Assembly: GCF_000723885.1 (NCBI RefSeq)
Contig: NZ_CCDG010000021.1
Span: 204,151 to 268,150 of the forward strand
Source of the DNA: Paenibacillus camerounensis
GTDB lineage: Bacteria; Bacillota; Bacilli; Paenibacillales; Paenibacillaceae
Length of the DNA: 64,000 bases
Direction of reading: 5' to 3'
Each line of letters begins with the position of its first letter. Position 1 is the first letter of the stretch. The position numbers were made by a program, and so were the translations under genes. The notes under the pieces are model-generated. The model did no database searches. It was not told the origin of the DNA and saw only the letters and a program-made list of their open reading frames with translations. Below, piece by piece: positions 1 through 9,141 of this stretch.

Positions 1-153
1 AATAACGGCGGAATTGAATACACTGTTGGAATTCGGAATGGCGTTGCGCTGAATGATCGGGTTGGCGGAATATCTCCATACCGGCGCATTTACATCGGCC
101 GGCTTTTCCTGCCAGGGAATATTCGCTAAAGGTTCTCCAATAATGGTAGTCAT
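1..153 (-). CDS. GH130 glycoside phosphorylase, N-terminal part
   Basis: The window holds only the first 51 codons; the gene runs off the left edge. The start is an ATG at 153 with an AAAGGAGA ribosome site just before it. The visible sequence has the N-terminal pattern of GH130 phosphorylases: NIPWQEKP, then WRYSANPII and NSNSVFNSAVI, where conserved substrate-binding positions begin. Known GH130 enzymes phosphorolyse beta-1,4-mannosides, for example Man-beta-1,4-GlcNAc to mannose 1-phosphate and GlcNAc. No signal peptide is visible, so it should act in the cytoplasm. It is the last visible gene of the glycan run, after GH3, GH38 and GH125. Man-GlcNAc is the core left once alpha-mannosidases finish, so that substrate is a contextual inference; the subfamily cannot be set from 51 residues. 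Confidence 0.85.
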   Translation of the reverse strand, partial: MTTIIGEPLANIPWQEKPADVNAPVWRYSANPIIQRNAIPNSNSVFNSAVI

Positions 154-165
154 GTTAAAGTCTCC

Positions 166-204
166 TTTGGTTATATAATTTGGTTATATAATTTGGTTAA
201 ATAA
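166..204. repeat. Three tandem 13-bp repeats before GH130
   Basis: TTTGGTTATATAA occurs twice without change (166-178 and 179-191), followed by a third copy with one substitution (192-204). The array fills most of the gap between the GH125 stop and the GH130 start and directly abuts the GH130 ribosome binding site on the minus strand. It is AT-rich and not part of a visible hairpin. Confidence 0.9.
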
Positions 205-218
205 AATAAATAACAGTG

Positions 219-1538
219 TTAAAGAATGCCTTCCTGCAGCGCCCGCCAGATCAGCTGGGAGAACAGGCTGTTCGACCAGGCGAACCATTTGCGGGTATAG
301 ACATCCGGATCGTCGGCATGAAAGCCTTCATGCATATATCCGGTACCGCCGTCGGTTGCCTCAAGCATATCAATGACCGCCAGCTTTTCTTCCCGGCTAT
401 CCGCTGTAATCCCCTTCATGGACAGCGCCATATGCCAGATGTACCCCGGCGGGGTATGCGGGCTGCCAATTCCCTTCGCGGCTTTGCCCTCGTAATAGAA
501 CGGGTTCTCCCGGCTTAGTGCAAACCGTCTTGTATTCTGATAGACCGGATCATCATTCTCCAGATAGCCCAGGTACGGAATGGAGATCAGGCCAGGTGTT
601 CCGGCATCGTCCATCAGGCAGTAGTTACCGAAGCCGTCCGTCTCATAAGCATAGATGGGTCCGAACTTCGGATGGCGGTAGATACCGTACAGCTTGATGC
701 CGTGCTCTACCTCCTGCTCCAGCTCTTTCAGCTCAGCCAGAAAATCAAGATCGCGGAATATCCATTCGGCAAAATCCTGCATCTGCCGCAGCGCCACCAC
801 AGCGAACATATTCCCCGGAATGTTGTAGTGGAAGTCACAGGCATCATCGCTGGACCGGAAGCCGGACCAGATCATCCCCGTATAGTTGACCGGCATACCC
901 AGGCCGCCGTTACGGATGGAGTCCTTCATAATCCCGTTATTCCGCGTGAAGCGGTACGGGGATTGTTCAGCATGGTGCTGCTCCCGCTTGAACAGACCGG
1001 TAATGATTCTTAGCATTTTTTTGAACTCAGCAGTGAAGAAATCCGTCTGCTTCGTCTCCTCCCAATAGGCATGCGCCAGCCGGATTACGAAGCATAGCGA
1101 GTCAATCTCGAACTTGCGCTCCCAGACCCAGGGGGACATCTCCGTCACATCCCCTGCATTCCAGTGCCAGTCATTGGCCGTTTCGTTGAACGCATTGGCA
1201 TAAGGGTCGGTCAGCACATACTGTGTATGGCGCTTGATCAGGCCGCCGATAACACGCTGCAGCTCAGGGTCATTTTTGGCAAAAGGCACATAATGAATAA
1301 CCTGCTCCACTGAATCGCGCAGCCAGCAGGCGGGAATATCGCCCGTAATAACGAACGTCGTCCCGTCCTCAAGCAGCTTGGTTGTGGTCTCCAGTGTGTT
1401 CGGGAAACAGTTCTTGAACAGCTGCTGCAGCTTGGGCCGGTGGGCCAGCTTGTCATCGGCTTCGGCCAGCACGGCCTGAATGGAGGCTGGCAGCGCCAGC
1501 TCCGGCATTTGAATTTGGGGAAGACGGAATTGTTCCAA
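219..1538 (-). CDS. GH125 exo-alpha-1,6-mannosidase
   Basis: At 439 residues this is the usual length of GH125 (formerly DUF1237). Family hallmarks visible are CWLRDS (about residues 72-77), NDWHWN (about 124-129) and a long (alpha/alpha)6-type sequence ending near KWFAWSNSLFSQLIW. Known members are metal-independent inverting enzymes that remove alpha-1,6-linked mannose from N-glycan cores. No signal peptide is seen, so it acts in the cytoplasm. The ATG at 1538 has a GAAGGAGAA site. It lies 19 bp after the GH38 gene and before GH130 in one run of genes. Together GH38 and GH125 can strip all alpha-mannose from an imported high-mannose chain. Confidence 0.92.
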   Translation of the reverse strand: MEQFRLPQIQMPELALPASIQAVLAEADDKLAHRPKLQQLFKNCFPNTLETTTKLLEDGTTFVITGDIPACWLRDSVEQVIHYVPFAKNDPELQRVIGGLIKRHTQYVLTDPYANAFNETANDWHWNAGDVTEMSPWVWERKFEIDSLCFVIRLAHAYWEETKQTDFFTAEFKKMLRIITGLFKREQHHAEQSPYRFTRNNGIMKDSIRNGGLGMPVNYTGMIWSGFRSSDDACDFHYNIPGNMFAVVALRQMQDFAEWIFRDLDFLAELKELEQEVEHGIKLYGIYRHPKFGPIYAYETDGFGNYCLMDDAGTPGLISIPYLGYLENDDPVYQNTRRFALSRENPFYYEGKAAKGIGSPHTPPGYIWHMALSMKGITADSREEKLAVIDMLEATDGGTGYMHEGFHADDPDVYTRKWFAWSNSLFSQLIWRALQEGIL

Positions 1539-1557
1539 TGGTTTGTTCTCCTTCTAA

Positions 1558-4500
1558 TTAATCTGTGGAATGAATGATTTTGACTGTCTTGATCTCGAAC
1601 GGGCGGAATTCCAGGATTAGCCCCCCATCGTCTTCTGATTGCAGCAGCTCTGTCTCTTCCTCCAGAGCATTCGATAAATACAGCTTGGAGTAAGGCTGCG
1701 GCCAGCTAAGCTTCACCGTTTCACGCCCGCCTGCCGATTCATAGAACCGCAGAATGCTGCCGCTGCCGTCTTCCGCAGGTTTGACCGTATCGAGGACAAC
1801 CTGCTTCCCGTCGTAAGGAATAAAGGAGCCTGCCGCAGAGAACTTGCCCGCATCTGCTGCTTCACCGGCACCTCCGTTTAATGCACCGGCAGCAGCCACT
1901 GCATAGGCTGGATGATTAAGCTCTGCCGCTTTGCGCAGCGTATGCGCCGACCGCCAGTCTCCGCGGTGCGGATAGAGGGAATACGTAAATTCATGGGTGC
2001 CCAGATCGGCGGAATGGTCCGGCCAGCGCGGTGCGCGAAGCAATGACAGCCGGATCGTGCTGCCCTGAATGTCATAGCCGTACTTGCAGTCATTTAGCAG
2101 GCTCACGCCATAATCATGCTCGGACACATCGGCATAACGGTGGCCGCAGACTTCATACTGCGCCTGCTCCCAGCTTGTATTGCGGTGTGTAACCCGCTCC
2201 AGCGCCCCGAATGGAATTTCATAGGTTGCCTTGCTGGTTACTACATCTACAGGGAAACCGGCTTTCAGCAGTTTATGGGCTTCCTTCCAATCGACGGTTG
2301 TCTTGAAATCGATTCTCCGGTCGGCATGATACAGGATCAGCTGCTGCCGGATTTCAGACTGGCCGATACTCCAGCGGAAGAACAGCACATCGCAGACTTC
2401 ACCTGCGGACTCCAGGCCTTTCTCCAGCAGCACAGCCGCTCCGGCAGGCTGGGCCTCATAGCGGCTGTCAATATCCCAGGCATCCCATAGCACCGGACGG
2501 TCGTGGAAGAAATGAAGCCGGTTTGCGCTCTCTCCGGGTTTTACAATCTCCCTCAGGGATTCCTTGTCGTACAGGCTGATGATTTCACCCTGTTCATTGA
2601 ACAGAATGCGGTAATATTCGGTCTCCCAGCGGTCTTCCAATACCGGCACGACAGGGATAACGGCCGATTCTTCCGTATCTTTCAACGAACCTGAAGCCGC
2701 GCGCTGATCGTGCTCATTGCCTTCAGCCTCCGAGTGTTCCTCTGCTCTCAACCATACGGTTGCGTACCCGAACGCCGGCACCTCCGGTATCCGGACACGC
2801 AGAAGATTCTGATCTCCAGTAGTAACCAGCTGGGCTGCCAGGCGCTCCCCGTTCTGGTCATACACCGCAAACGCAGCATCCTCCGCTCCTTCATGCTGCA
2901 GCTCTACAACCAGATCCCTGGCCCAGCCCAGGCTGTTCAGCACAACATACGGCCGGCCTTCACCTTCCGCAGGGATGCCGGAAACAACGGCTTCCGTGAC
3001 GGTCTTCAGACTTCGTTTCCCCAGGAAGAAGATCTCCTTATATTCCTTCTCTGAGGTTTGATAGACCTCGGGAATTGAAGATCCGGGGATGATGTCATGG
3101 AACTGGTTGAGCAGAAGCAGCTTCCAGCCGTCATGCAGCGCCTGGTTCACCGCTTCACGCTCCTCCGGATGCAGCCGGTCTCCGGCCAGACTCTGCCACA
3201 GCTCAGCTTCCCGGTACAGGATTTCGGCCTTGCGGTTATTGCGCTTATTGCGCGCATGGGTCGTATATGTTCCCCGGTGCAGCTCCAGATACAGGTCACC
3301 CTGCCAGACCGGCAGCTCCGGCAGCTTCGGCTGAATACCGGCAAAGAAATCAGCAGCTGTGCTGTAGCCGGAGGCCGGCTGGCCGACCATCAGCTCCGAA
3401 CGGCTGATGTACTCCAGCATCTCCCGCGTAACCCCGCCGCCGCCGTCGCCGTGTCCGTACAGCAGCATCTGCTCGCCGTGGACAGCCTTCTCGCGGTAGG
3501 ACTGCCAGTGGTCATGGATATCCTTCGGCAGCGTATTTTCGTTCACCCCGTGATTCATGAAGGATAAGAGTGAGGTACCGTCGATGCCCACCCAGCGGAA
3601 CAGATCATAAGGGAACAGATTGGTATCATTCCAGCCGAGCTTGGTGGTCATGAAGTAGCGGATTTTGCCGTGCTGCAGAATCTGCGGCAGTGACGCGCAA
3701 TACCCGAAGGTATCCGGCAGCCACTCAATTTCTGAGCGCAGGCCGAACTCCTCCTGGTAGAAGCTCTGCCCGTAGAGCATTTGCCGCATCAGCGATTCAC
3801 CGCTCGGGATATTAAGATCCGGCTCAACCCACATGCCGCCGACCAGCTCCCAGCGTCCTTGGCGGATGCGCTCCTTAACCTTGCCGTACAGCTGCGGATC
3901 ATTCTCCTTCAAATAGGCAAACAGCTGCGGCTGGCTCTGGGCATACCGGTAATCCGGATATTGCTCCATCAGTGCATTCACCGTAGAGAAGGTCCGGCTC
4001 GCCTTGCGCACCGTTTCCCGCGCCGGCCACAGCCAGGCGATGTCGATATGCGACTGGCCGATCATATGAATGAAGCCTTCGCTGTTGCCGCCAAGCTTGC
4101 GGACTTTGATGATCAGCTCCTGTTCAATGCCCGAGATTGCTATGCCGTTCATCGCAGCCTCCGGCCCCAGCATGACAAAGGCATCCATCGCCTGAATCAG
4201 CGCCTCAAGGATCCGGTTCCGGCGGAAATCCTGCTCCGGCAGCAGCAGCGCCGAGTCCCGGATAACGGTCGCCGTATACATCAGCGACTGCACCGGCAGG
4301 TTCACTCTAACCAATGCAGCGGTAACTGAGCGGACCGGCGGCTGGATAACGGCTTGTTTATTCAGCGGGTCATCCGGTTCCGGGACCGGATCATAGAGCT
4401 CGATCTCCAGCTCCGGTGTCCGGCTGTCGGCTTCCGGGTTGAGGGCGGCAAAGGTATGATTACGGTCCAGCCCCTGGCGTGAAGCCCCGTTAACCCGCAG

Positions 4501-4782
4501 CAGCCCTTCTCCGCCGGAACGGAAGAGGATACCGGTGTCCGTTCCAGTCCACCCGGCAGGAATAACCGGTCTCGCGCGGAAGAAATAGGTGGTTCCCTGC
4601 ACACTCGGAAACAGGCCGAAGGCTTCACTGCCGTGATAGGGCTGCAGCTCAGTGTAATCGCCCGGCAGCCTGTACTCGGCGGAGAAAACCTTCCAGTCCT
4701 CAATATCCTGGTATTCCAGCCATTGCTGCTGCGCACATTCACGGATAAACCGGTTAATTCGTTCTAGATCCATACGTTCCAT
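1558..4782 (-). CDS. GH38 alpha-mannosidase
   Basis: The protein has 1074 residues, a normal length for bacterial class II alpha-mannosidases. After an N-terminal beta domain the GH38 catalytic region starts near residue 240 with SHIDIAWLW, whose His245 and Asp247 should bind zinc. The motif WLPDTFGY carries the probable nucleophile Asp357. The central helical and C-terminal beta domains follow. GH38 enzymes hydrolyse alpha-1,2/1,3/1,6-mannosides with retention. No signal peptide is present, so it should work in the cytoplasm on imported glycan. The ATG at 4782 has GGAGG seven bases upstream, overlapping the end of the GH3 gene, which shows tight coupling. Confidence 0.95.
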   Translation of the reverse strand: MERMDLERINRFIRECAQQQWLEYQDIEDWKVFSAEYRLPGDYTELQPYHGSEAFGLFPSVQGTTYFFRARPVIPAGWTGTDTGILFRSGGEGLLRVNGASRQGLDRNHTFAALNPEADSRTPELEIELYDPVPEPDDPLNKQAVIQPPVRSVTAALVRVNLPVQSLMYTATVIRDSALLLPEQDFRRNRILEALIQAMDAFVMLGPEAAMNGIAISGIEQELIIKVRKLGGNSEGFIHMIGQSHIDIAWLWPARETVRKASRTFSTVNALMEQYPDYRYAQSQPQLFAYLKENDPQLYGKVKERIRQGRWELVGGMWVEPDLNIPSGESLMRQMLYGQSFYQEEFGLRSEIEWLPDTFGYCASLPQILQHGKIRYFMTTKLGWNDTNLFPYDLFRWVGIDGTSLLSFMNHGVNENTLPKDIHDHWQSYREKAVHGEQMLLYGHGDGGGGVTREMLEYISRSELMVGQPASGYSTAADFFAGIQPKLPELPVWQGDLYLELHRGTYTTHARNKRNNRKAEILYREAELWQSLAGDRLHPEEREAVNQALHDGWKLLLLNQFHDIIPGSSIPEVYQTSEKEYKEIFFLGKRSLKTVTEAVVSGIPAEGEGRPYVVLNSLGWARDLVVELQHEGAEDAAFAVYDQNGERLAAQLVTTGDQNLLRVRIPEVPAFGYATVWLRAEEHSEAEGNEHDQRAASGSLKDTEESAVIPVVPVLEDRWETEYYRILFNEQGEIISLYDKESLREIVKPGESANRLHFFHDRPVLWDAWDIDSRYEAQPAGAAVLLEKGLESAGEVCDVLFFRWSIGQSEIRQQLILYHADRRIDFKTTVDWKEAHKLLKAGFPVDVVTSKATYEIPFGALERVTHRNTSWEQAQYEVCGHRYADVSEHDYGVSLLNDCKYGYDIQGSTIRLSLLRAPRWPDHSADLGTHEFTYSLYPHRGDWRSAHTLRKAAELNHPAYAVAAAGALNGGAGEAADAGKFSAAGSFIPYDGKQVVLDTVKPAEDGSGSILRFYESAGGRETVKLSWPQPYSKLYLSNALEEETELLQSEDDGGLILEFRPFEIKTVKIIHSTD

Positions 4783-4784
4783 GT

Positions 4785-7121
4785 CTATTCCTCCATAACA
4801 AGAAGTCCAATATCGAGCGTATCATTGACATTCCGGCCGACCCTGACCCGGAAGCTTCCCGGCTCTACCACCGGCATATAATCCGGTCCGATGTAGCTCA
4901 GCTGTTCTGCACCTACTGTGAAAGTGACCGTCTGTTTCGCTCCCGGCTCCAGAACGATTTTGCGGAAGCCCTTGAGCTCCTTCGCCGGTCTTGTCACCTT
5001 GCTGACAGAGTCGGAAATATACAGCTGAACGACCTCTGCACCTTTGCAGGAGCCGATATTCTCTACTTCAACCGTAACCGCAGCAGTACCGTCCGCCGGA
5101 ATCTCCGCCGGTTCAATCCGCAGACCGCTGTAGCGGAATTCGGTATAGCTTAAACCGAACCCGAAGGGATAACGGGGCTGAGACGACCCTTCCAGATAAC
5201 GGGCACCGCGCGAGCGTTTGCCGAGATAATAGACCGGCAGCTGTCCGGCATCCACGGGGAGGGAGACGGTCAGCCGGCCGGAAGGATTGACATCGCCGAA
5301 CAGGATATCCGCAATGGCATGTCCGCCTTCCTGCCCGGGATACCAGGCTTCCAGAATGGCATCTGCATGCTCATCAATCCAAGGCTCGGCGACAGGACGG
5401 CCGTTGATGTACACAACGACCACCGGATTGCCGAGCGCTTTCAGCTGCTGCATCAGCTCCAGCTGGATGCCGGACAGGTGCAGCGACATCCGGTCGATGC
5501 CTTCCCCGCAATCCATATCGCTCAGCTCATTCTCCGTAACCTTCGAGGCTCCGGTCCGCAGGTCAATGCTGCCTTCCCCGAAATCTCTGGCACTGGACCC
5601 GCCCAGCACCAGAACAATTGTGTCCGCCCCGGCTGCTGCCTGCACCGCAGGCTCCAGACCCTCGGCTGACTGATCCTTAATCCGGCAGCCCGGCGCATAG
5701 CTGACCCGCTCCGGCTCTGCAGAGAGCTTGCTGCGGATTCCGCCGAGCACCGTCGTCACCTTGCCGGGCGGCTGCGGGGAGGTATAATCCCCGAGCTGGT
5801 TATAGCCGGCGTCGGCATTCGGGCCAATGACAGCAATCCTGCCGCTGTGCCTGGGCAGCGGCAGCACCCCTTCATTCTTCAGCAGCACAATGCCTTCGGC
5901 GGCAATGGTCCGGGCCAGCTCCGCATGAGCTGCGCTGCCAATGACGTTCTCCGCCCGGTCCGGGTCGGCAAACGGCTGTTCAAACAAGCCCAGCCTGAAC
6001 TTCAGATCAAGCACACGGGAGACAGCTTCATCGACGAACCGTTCCTCCAGCCGTCCGGAGCGGAGCGCCGTAAGCAGATGCCGTCCGAACATCTCGCCGG
6101 ACATCTCCATGTCAATGCCCGCCTGCAGCGCCTGCACAGCCGCATCTTCACCGCTATCGGCCGTATCATGACCCGAGGCCAGCATATCAATTGCGCCGCA
6201 ATCGGTAATGATCATGCCGCGGAAGCCCCATTCCCCGCGCAGCACATCCTGCAGCAGCTCCTTATTGGTTGTGCAAGGAATGCCGTCAATTTCGTTGTAG
6301 GCAGGCATAATTGATACCGCGCCGGCCTCCACCGCTTTGCGGAAGGGATGCAGGTCAACCTCAAGCAGCTCCCGCCTGCCGATATGCGCGGGTCCGGCAT
6401 TCCGGCCGCCCTCCGAGCTGCCGTAGGCGACAAAATGCTTCATCGTCGCGCCAACACTGGACCCGCTGCTGAGCTCCTCCCCCTGCAGTCCTTCCACTGA
6501 AGCTGCGGCGAATTCACCGATGAGATACGGGTCCTCGCCGAAGCATTCCTCGGTCCGGCCCCACCGTGGATCGCGGACCACGTCCAGCACCGGCGAATAG
6601 GTCACGGCTCCGCCCTGGCTCCGGGTCTCCAGAGCTACAGCCCGGCACATCTCCCGGTACAGCTCCACATTCCAGGTGCTGCCGATCAGCAGCGGAACGG
6701 GAAATACCGTCGCCCCGATCGCCATATGCCCGTGCGAGCATTCTTCCCCGATCAGCAGGGGAATGCCCAGCCTGGAGTGCTCCAGAGCATAACGCTGAAT
6801 GATATTCACCGCTTCCGCACCGGCACGTGGTCCGAGGCCGGTATCCAGCGTAACCCCGGTCCAGGGATCTGCGCGCAGGGTTCCATATAAAGAGCCGACA
6901 CTGCCTTCACGGATTCTGCTTTTAAAATCCGCTGTCAGCCTCACCATGCCTCCGGTCACTTCCGTATGATCGTCTGCCGCGTCTATGCTGTCTTTTATAT
7001 ATTCATAGGTCTGCCATCCGAACAGCTGAATCAGCTGGCCCACCTTCTCTTCCGGCGTCATCAGCCCCAGCAGATGTTCCGTCCGCCTGGAAATCGGCTG
7101 CGTATGGTCTTTATATAACAT
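4785..7121 (-). CDS. GH3 beta-glycosidase with Fn3-like C-terminus
   Basis: The chosen start is the ATG at 7121 (778 residues), because GAGGGAG lies just before it; a GTG at 7154 in the same frame has no such site. Domains in order: GH3 barrel (about 20-340) with KHFVAYG and the nucleophile Asp307 in MIITDCGAID; GH3 C-terminal sandwich domain (about 400-630); fibronectin III-like domain (about 690-770). GH3 members with this layout act on beta-glucosides, beta-xylosides or related sugars. No signal peptide is seen. Its role in N-glycan breakdown is not evident: it could act on a beta-linked terminal sugar, but the substrate cannot be read from the sequence. Confidence 0.92.
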   Translation of the reverse strand: MLYKDHTQPISRRTEHLLGLMTPEEKVGQLIQLFGWQTYEYIKDSIDAADDHTEVTGGMVRLTADFKSRIREGSVGSLYGTLRADPWTGVTLDTGLGPRAGAEAVNIIQRYALEHSRLGIPLLIGEECSHGHMAIGATVFPVPLLIGSTWNVELYREMCRAVALETRSQGGAVTYSPVLDVVRDPRWGRTEECFGEDPYLIGEFAAASVEGLQGEELSSGSSVGATMKHFVAYGSSEGGRNAGPAHIGRRELLEVDLHPFRKAVEAGAVSIMPAYNEIDGIPCTTNKELLQDVLRGEWGFRGMIITDCGAIDMLASGHDTADSGEDAAVQALQAGIDMEMSGEMFGRHLLTALRSGRLEERFVDEAVSRVLDLKFRLGLFEQPFADPDRAENVIGSAAHAELARTIAAEGIVLLKNEGVLPLPRHSGRIAVIGPNADAGYNQLGDYTSPQPPGKVTTVLGGIRSKLSAEPERVSYAPGCRIKDQSAEGLEPAVQAAAGADTIVLVLGGSSARDFGEGSIDLRTGASKVTENELSDMDCGEGIDRMSLHLSGIQLELMQQLKALGNPVVVVYINGRPVAEPWIDEHADAILEAWYPGQEGGHAIADILFGDVNPSGRLTVSLPVDAGQLPVYYLGKRSRGARYLEGSSQPRYPFGFGLSYTEFRYSGLRIEPAEIPADGTAAVTVEVENIGSCKGAEVVQLYISDSVSKVTRPAKELKGFRKIVLEPGAKQTVTFTVGAEQLSYIGPDYMPVVEPGSFRVRVGRNVNDTLDIGLLVMEE

Positions 7122-7179
7122 CCGGCTCCACTCCCTCTTTGTTGTTTGGTGCACTGCTTTGCTTCACTTTCACTTAGTC

Positions 7180-8097
7180 TTATTCTTTGACTGCCCCGAC
7201 GGTCAGACCCTGGATGAAATAACGCTGGAAAAACGGATAAGCGAAGATGATCGGCCCGGTAGCCAGCACAACCATTGCCATCCGCGATGTATCCTGAGGC
7301 ATGGAGCGGAGCGCTTCCAGGCTTAGCGAGCTGTTCTGGGAATTCTGCAGAATGAACTGCATGCTCGTCTCAATCCGCATCAGCATGGACTGCAGCGGCA
7401 CCAGATTAGGATTATCAATATAGAGCAGCGCATTGAACCAGTCATTCCAGTACCCGAGTGTGCTGAACAGGCCAATCGTAGCCAGGCCGGGCAAGGACAG
7501 CGGCAGCACAATTCTCAGGAAGGTGCGGAATTCACCGGCTCCGTCTATTTTGGCCGATTCAATAAGGGGGTCCGGTACGCTGGTAATGTAAAAGGTACGC
7601 AGAATTATAATGTAAAAAGCATTCATCGCCAGCGGCAGCACCAGCGCCCAGATACTGTCCTTGAGGCCGAGCATCTGCGTCACTATGATGTAGGTCGGAA
7701 CCAGGCCCCCGTTGAACAGCATCGTAAAGAAGGCGAAGAAGGCGAAGAATTTGCGGTATTTAAAGCTTTTACGCGAAATTGCATAGGCATAAAGTGATAT
7801 AAGCAGCAGGCTGACCATTGTGCCAATCACCGTCACGGCAATCGTCACCCCATAGGACCGGAGCAGGGTATCCCCCGTGCCGAAAACATATTTATACGCC
7901 TCCAAACTCCACTTGGCCGGAATTAACTTGTAGCCGTCCCGGGCCAGCGCCCCTTCATCCGTAAACGAGATAAGCACCACAAACAGAAACGGGAACACAC
8001 ACAGTAAGGAAAAAGCTCCGGCAATACAATTAAAAACGATATTCCATACGGACGAGAGCTGATGAAAATCGCGCGATTTTATAGGCTTAGCAGACAT
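7180..8097 (-). CDS. Sugar ABC transporter permease (LplC/YtcP type)
   Basis: At 305 residues it has six predicted membrane segments and the inner-membrane permease EAA loop (ESAKIDGAGEFRTFLRIVLPL), followed by a C-terminus ending in FIQGLTVGAVKE, typical of the LplC/YtcP branch. It pairs with the upstream LplB-like permease to form the membrane channel for the binding lipoprotein encoded at 9142-10674. The ATG has GAGG seven bases upstream. No ATPase gene is present here; such importers in Firmicutes usually share a general MsmX-like ATPase encoded elsewhere. Substrate (N-glycan oligosaccharide) is inferred from the neighbouring hydrolases. Confidence 0.93.
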   Translation of the reverse strand: MSAKPIKSRDFHQLSSVWNIVFNCIAGAFSLLCVFPFLFVVLISFTDEGALARDGYKLIPAKWSLEAYKYVFGTGDTLLRSYGVTIAVTVIGTMVSLLLISLYAYAISRKSFKYRKFFAFFAFFTMLFNGGLVPTYIIVTQMLGLKDSIWALVLPLAMNAFYIIILRTFYITSVPDPLIESAKIDGAGEFRTFLRIVLPLSLPGLATIGLFSTLGYWNDWFNALLYIDNPNLVPLQSMLMRIETSMQFILQNSQNSSLSLEALRSMPQDTSRMAMVVLATGPIIFAYPFFQRYFIQGLTVGAVKE

Positions 8098-8125
8098 TCA
8101 AAGACCTCACTTTCCTTTAATTCCC

Positions 8126-9052
8126 CTAAAATAATGCACTGTCCTTATCAAATTTACGCACGATGTAATTGGAGGCAAGCACCAGCACGAATCCAACCAC
8201 CGACTGATACAGGCCGGCTGCGGTACTCATTCCGATCTCTCCTGTTGTCTTAAGTCCGCGGTACACATACGTATCGATTACGTTGGTCACGCTGTAGAGC
8301 GTCCCCGAATTTCTCGGCACCTGATAGAACAGCCCGAAATCTGCATAGAAGATTTTCCCGATTGCAAGCAGGGTCATAATGATAATAATCGGATTCAAAA
8401 GCGGCAGCGTAATGTTGCGGATCTGCTGGAATTTGCTGGCCCCGTCAATCATCGCCGCCTCGTACAGCGACTTGTCTATGCCCATAATCGCAGCCAGATA
8501 CACCACGCTGTTATACCCGACGGCCTTCCACAAATAGACGAAGATAATGATGAACGGCCAGTATTTCGATTCCGAATACCAGGAAATGTGGCTGCCGAAC
8601 AATTGATTCAGCAGTCCACGCTCCGAGCTCAGGAAGCTGAACGCGAAATAGCCTACAACCACCCAAGACAAGAAGTACGGCAGGAACATTCCTGTCTGAT
8701 ACAGCTTAGCAAGCTTTTTATTGGCTATCTCTGACAGCACAACGGCCAGCAGCACCGACATAATCAGGCCCAGCACAATAAAAGCCGTATTATACAAAAT
8801 CGTATTGCGTGTAATCAGAAAGGCATCATTCGTGCTGAACAGAAACTTGAAGTTATCCCAGCCGACCCATTTACTCCTGATAATGCTGGCCCAGAACCCG
8901 TCCCGGCTGAACCGGTATTCCTTGAAGGCAATAACCGTCCCCACCATCGGCAGGTAGGAGAAGAATAAAAACCACAATGTGCCCGGGAGAACCATAAACA
9001 GCAACACTTTATTTCTCATAATATCCTTAGCCGATCTTCCTATTTTCCCCAT
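8126..9052 (-). CDS. Sugar ABC transporter permease (LplB type)
   Basis: This 308-residue integral membrane protein has about six membrane segments and the conserved EAA motif (YEAAMIDGASKFQQI) of carbohydrate importer permeases. It resembles the LplB/YtlC-type subunit that always pairs with an LplC-type partner, which here follows 28 bp downstream. The start has a strong AGGAGGAG site. A stem-loop lies between it and the upstream binding-protein gene, which likely lowers permease expression compared with the binding protein. Confidence 0.93.
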   Translation of the reverse strand: MGKIGRSAKDIMRNKVLLFMVLPGTLWFLFFSYLPMVGTVIAFKEYRFSRDGFWASIIRSKWVGWDNFKFLFSTNDAFLITRNTILYNTAFIVLGLIMSVLLAVVLSEIANKKLAKLYQTGMFLPYFLSWVVVGYFAFSFLSSERGLLNQLFGSHISWYSESKYWPFIIIFVYLWKAVGYNSVVYLAAIMGIDKSLYEAAMIDGASKFQQIRNITLPLLNPIIIIMTLLAIGKIFYADFGLFYQVPRNSGTLYSVTNVIDTYVYRGLKTTGEIGMSTAAGLYQSVVGFVLVLASNYIVRKFDKDSALF

Positions 9053-9093
9053 GCGCCTAGCTCCTCCTATGCCAAAAAATACATTTATGGTGC

Positions 9094-9131
9094 AAAAAGA
9101 CCGGGCCAGGTCTGTTCACCCTCCCGGTCTT
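9094..9131 (-). terminator. Stem-loop between binding protein and permeases
   Basis: On the minus strand AAGACCGGG pairs with CCCGGTCTT, and the 3' arm runs into five T residues. It lies just after the stop of the solute-binding protein and before lplB. It looks like a partial terminator or an mRNA-stabilising hairpin. Confidence 0.7.
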
Positions 9132-9141
9132 CAATCCGTAA

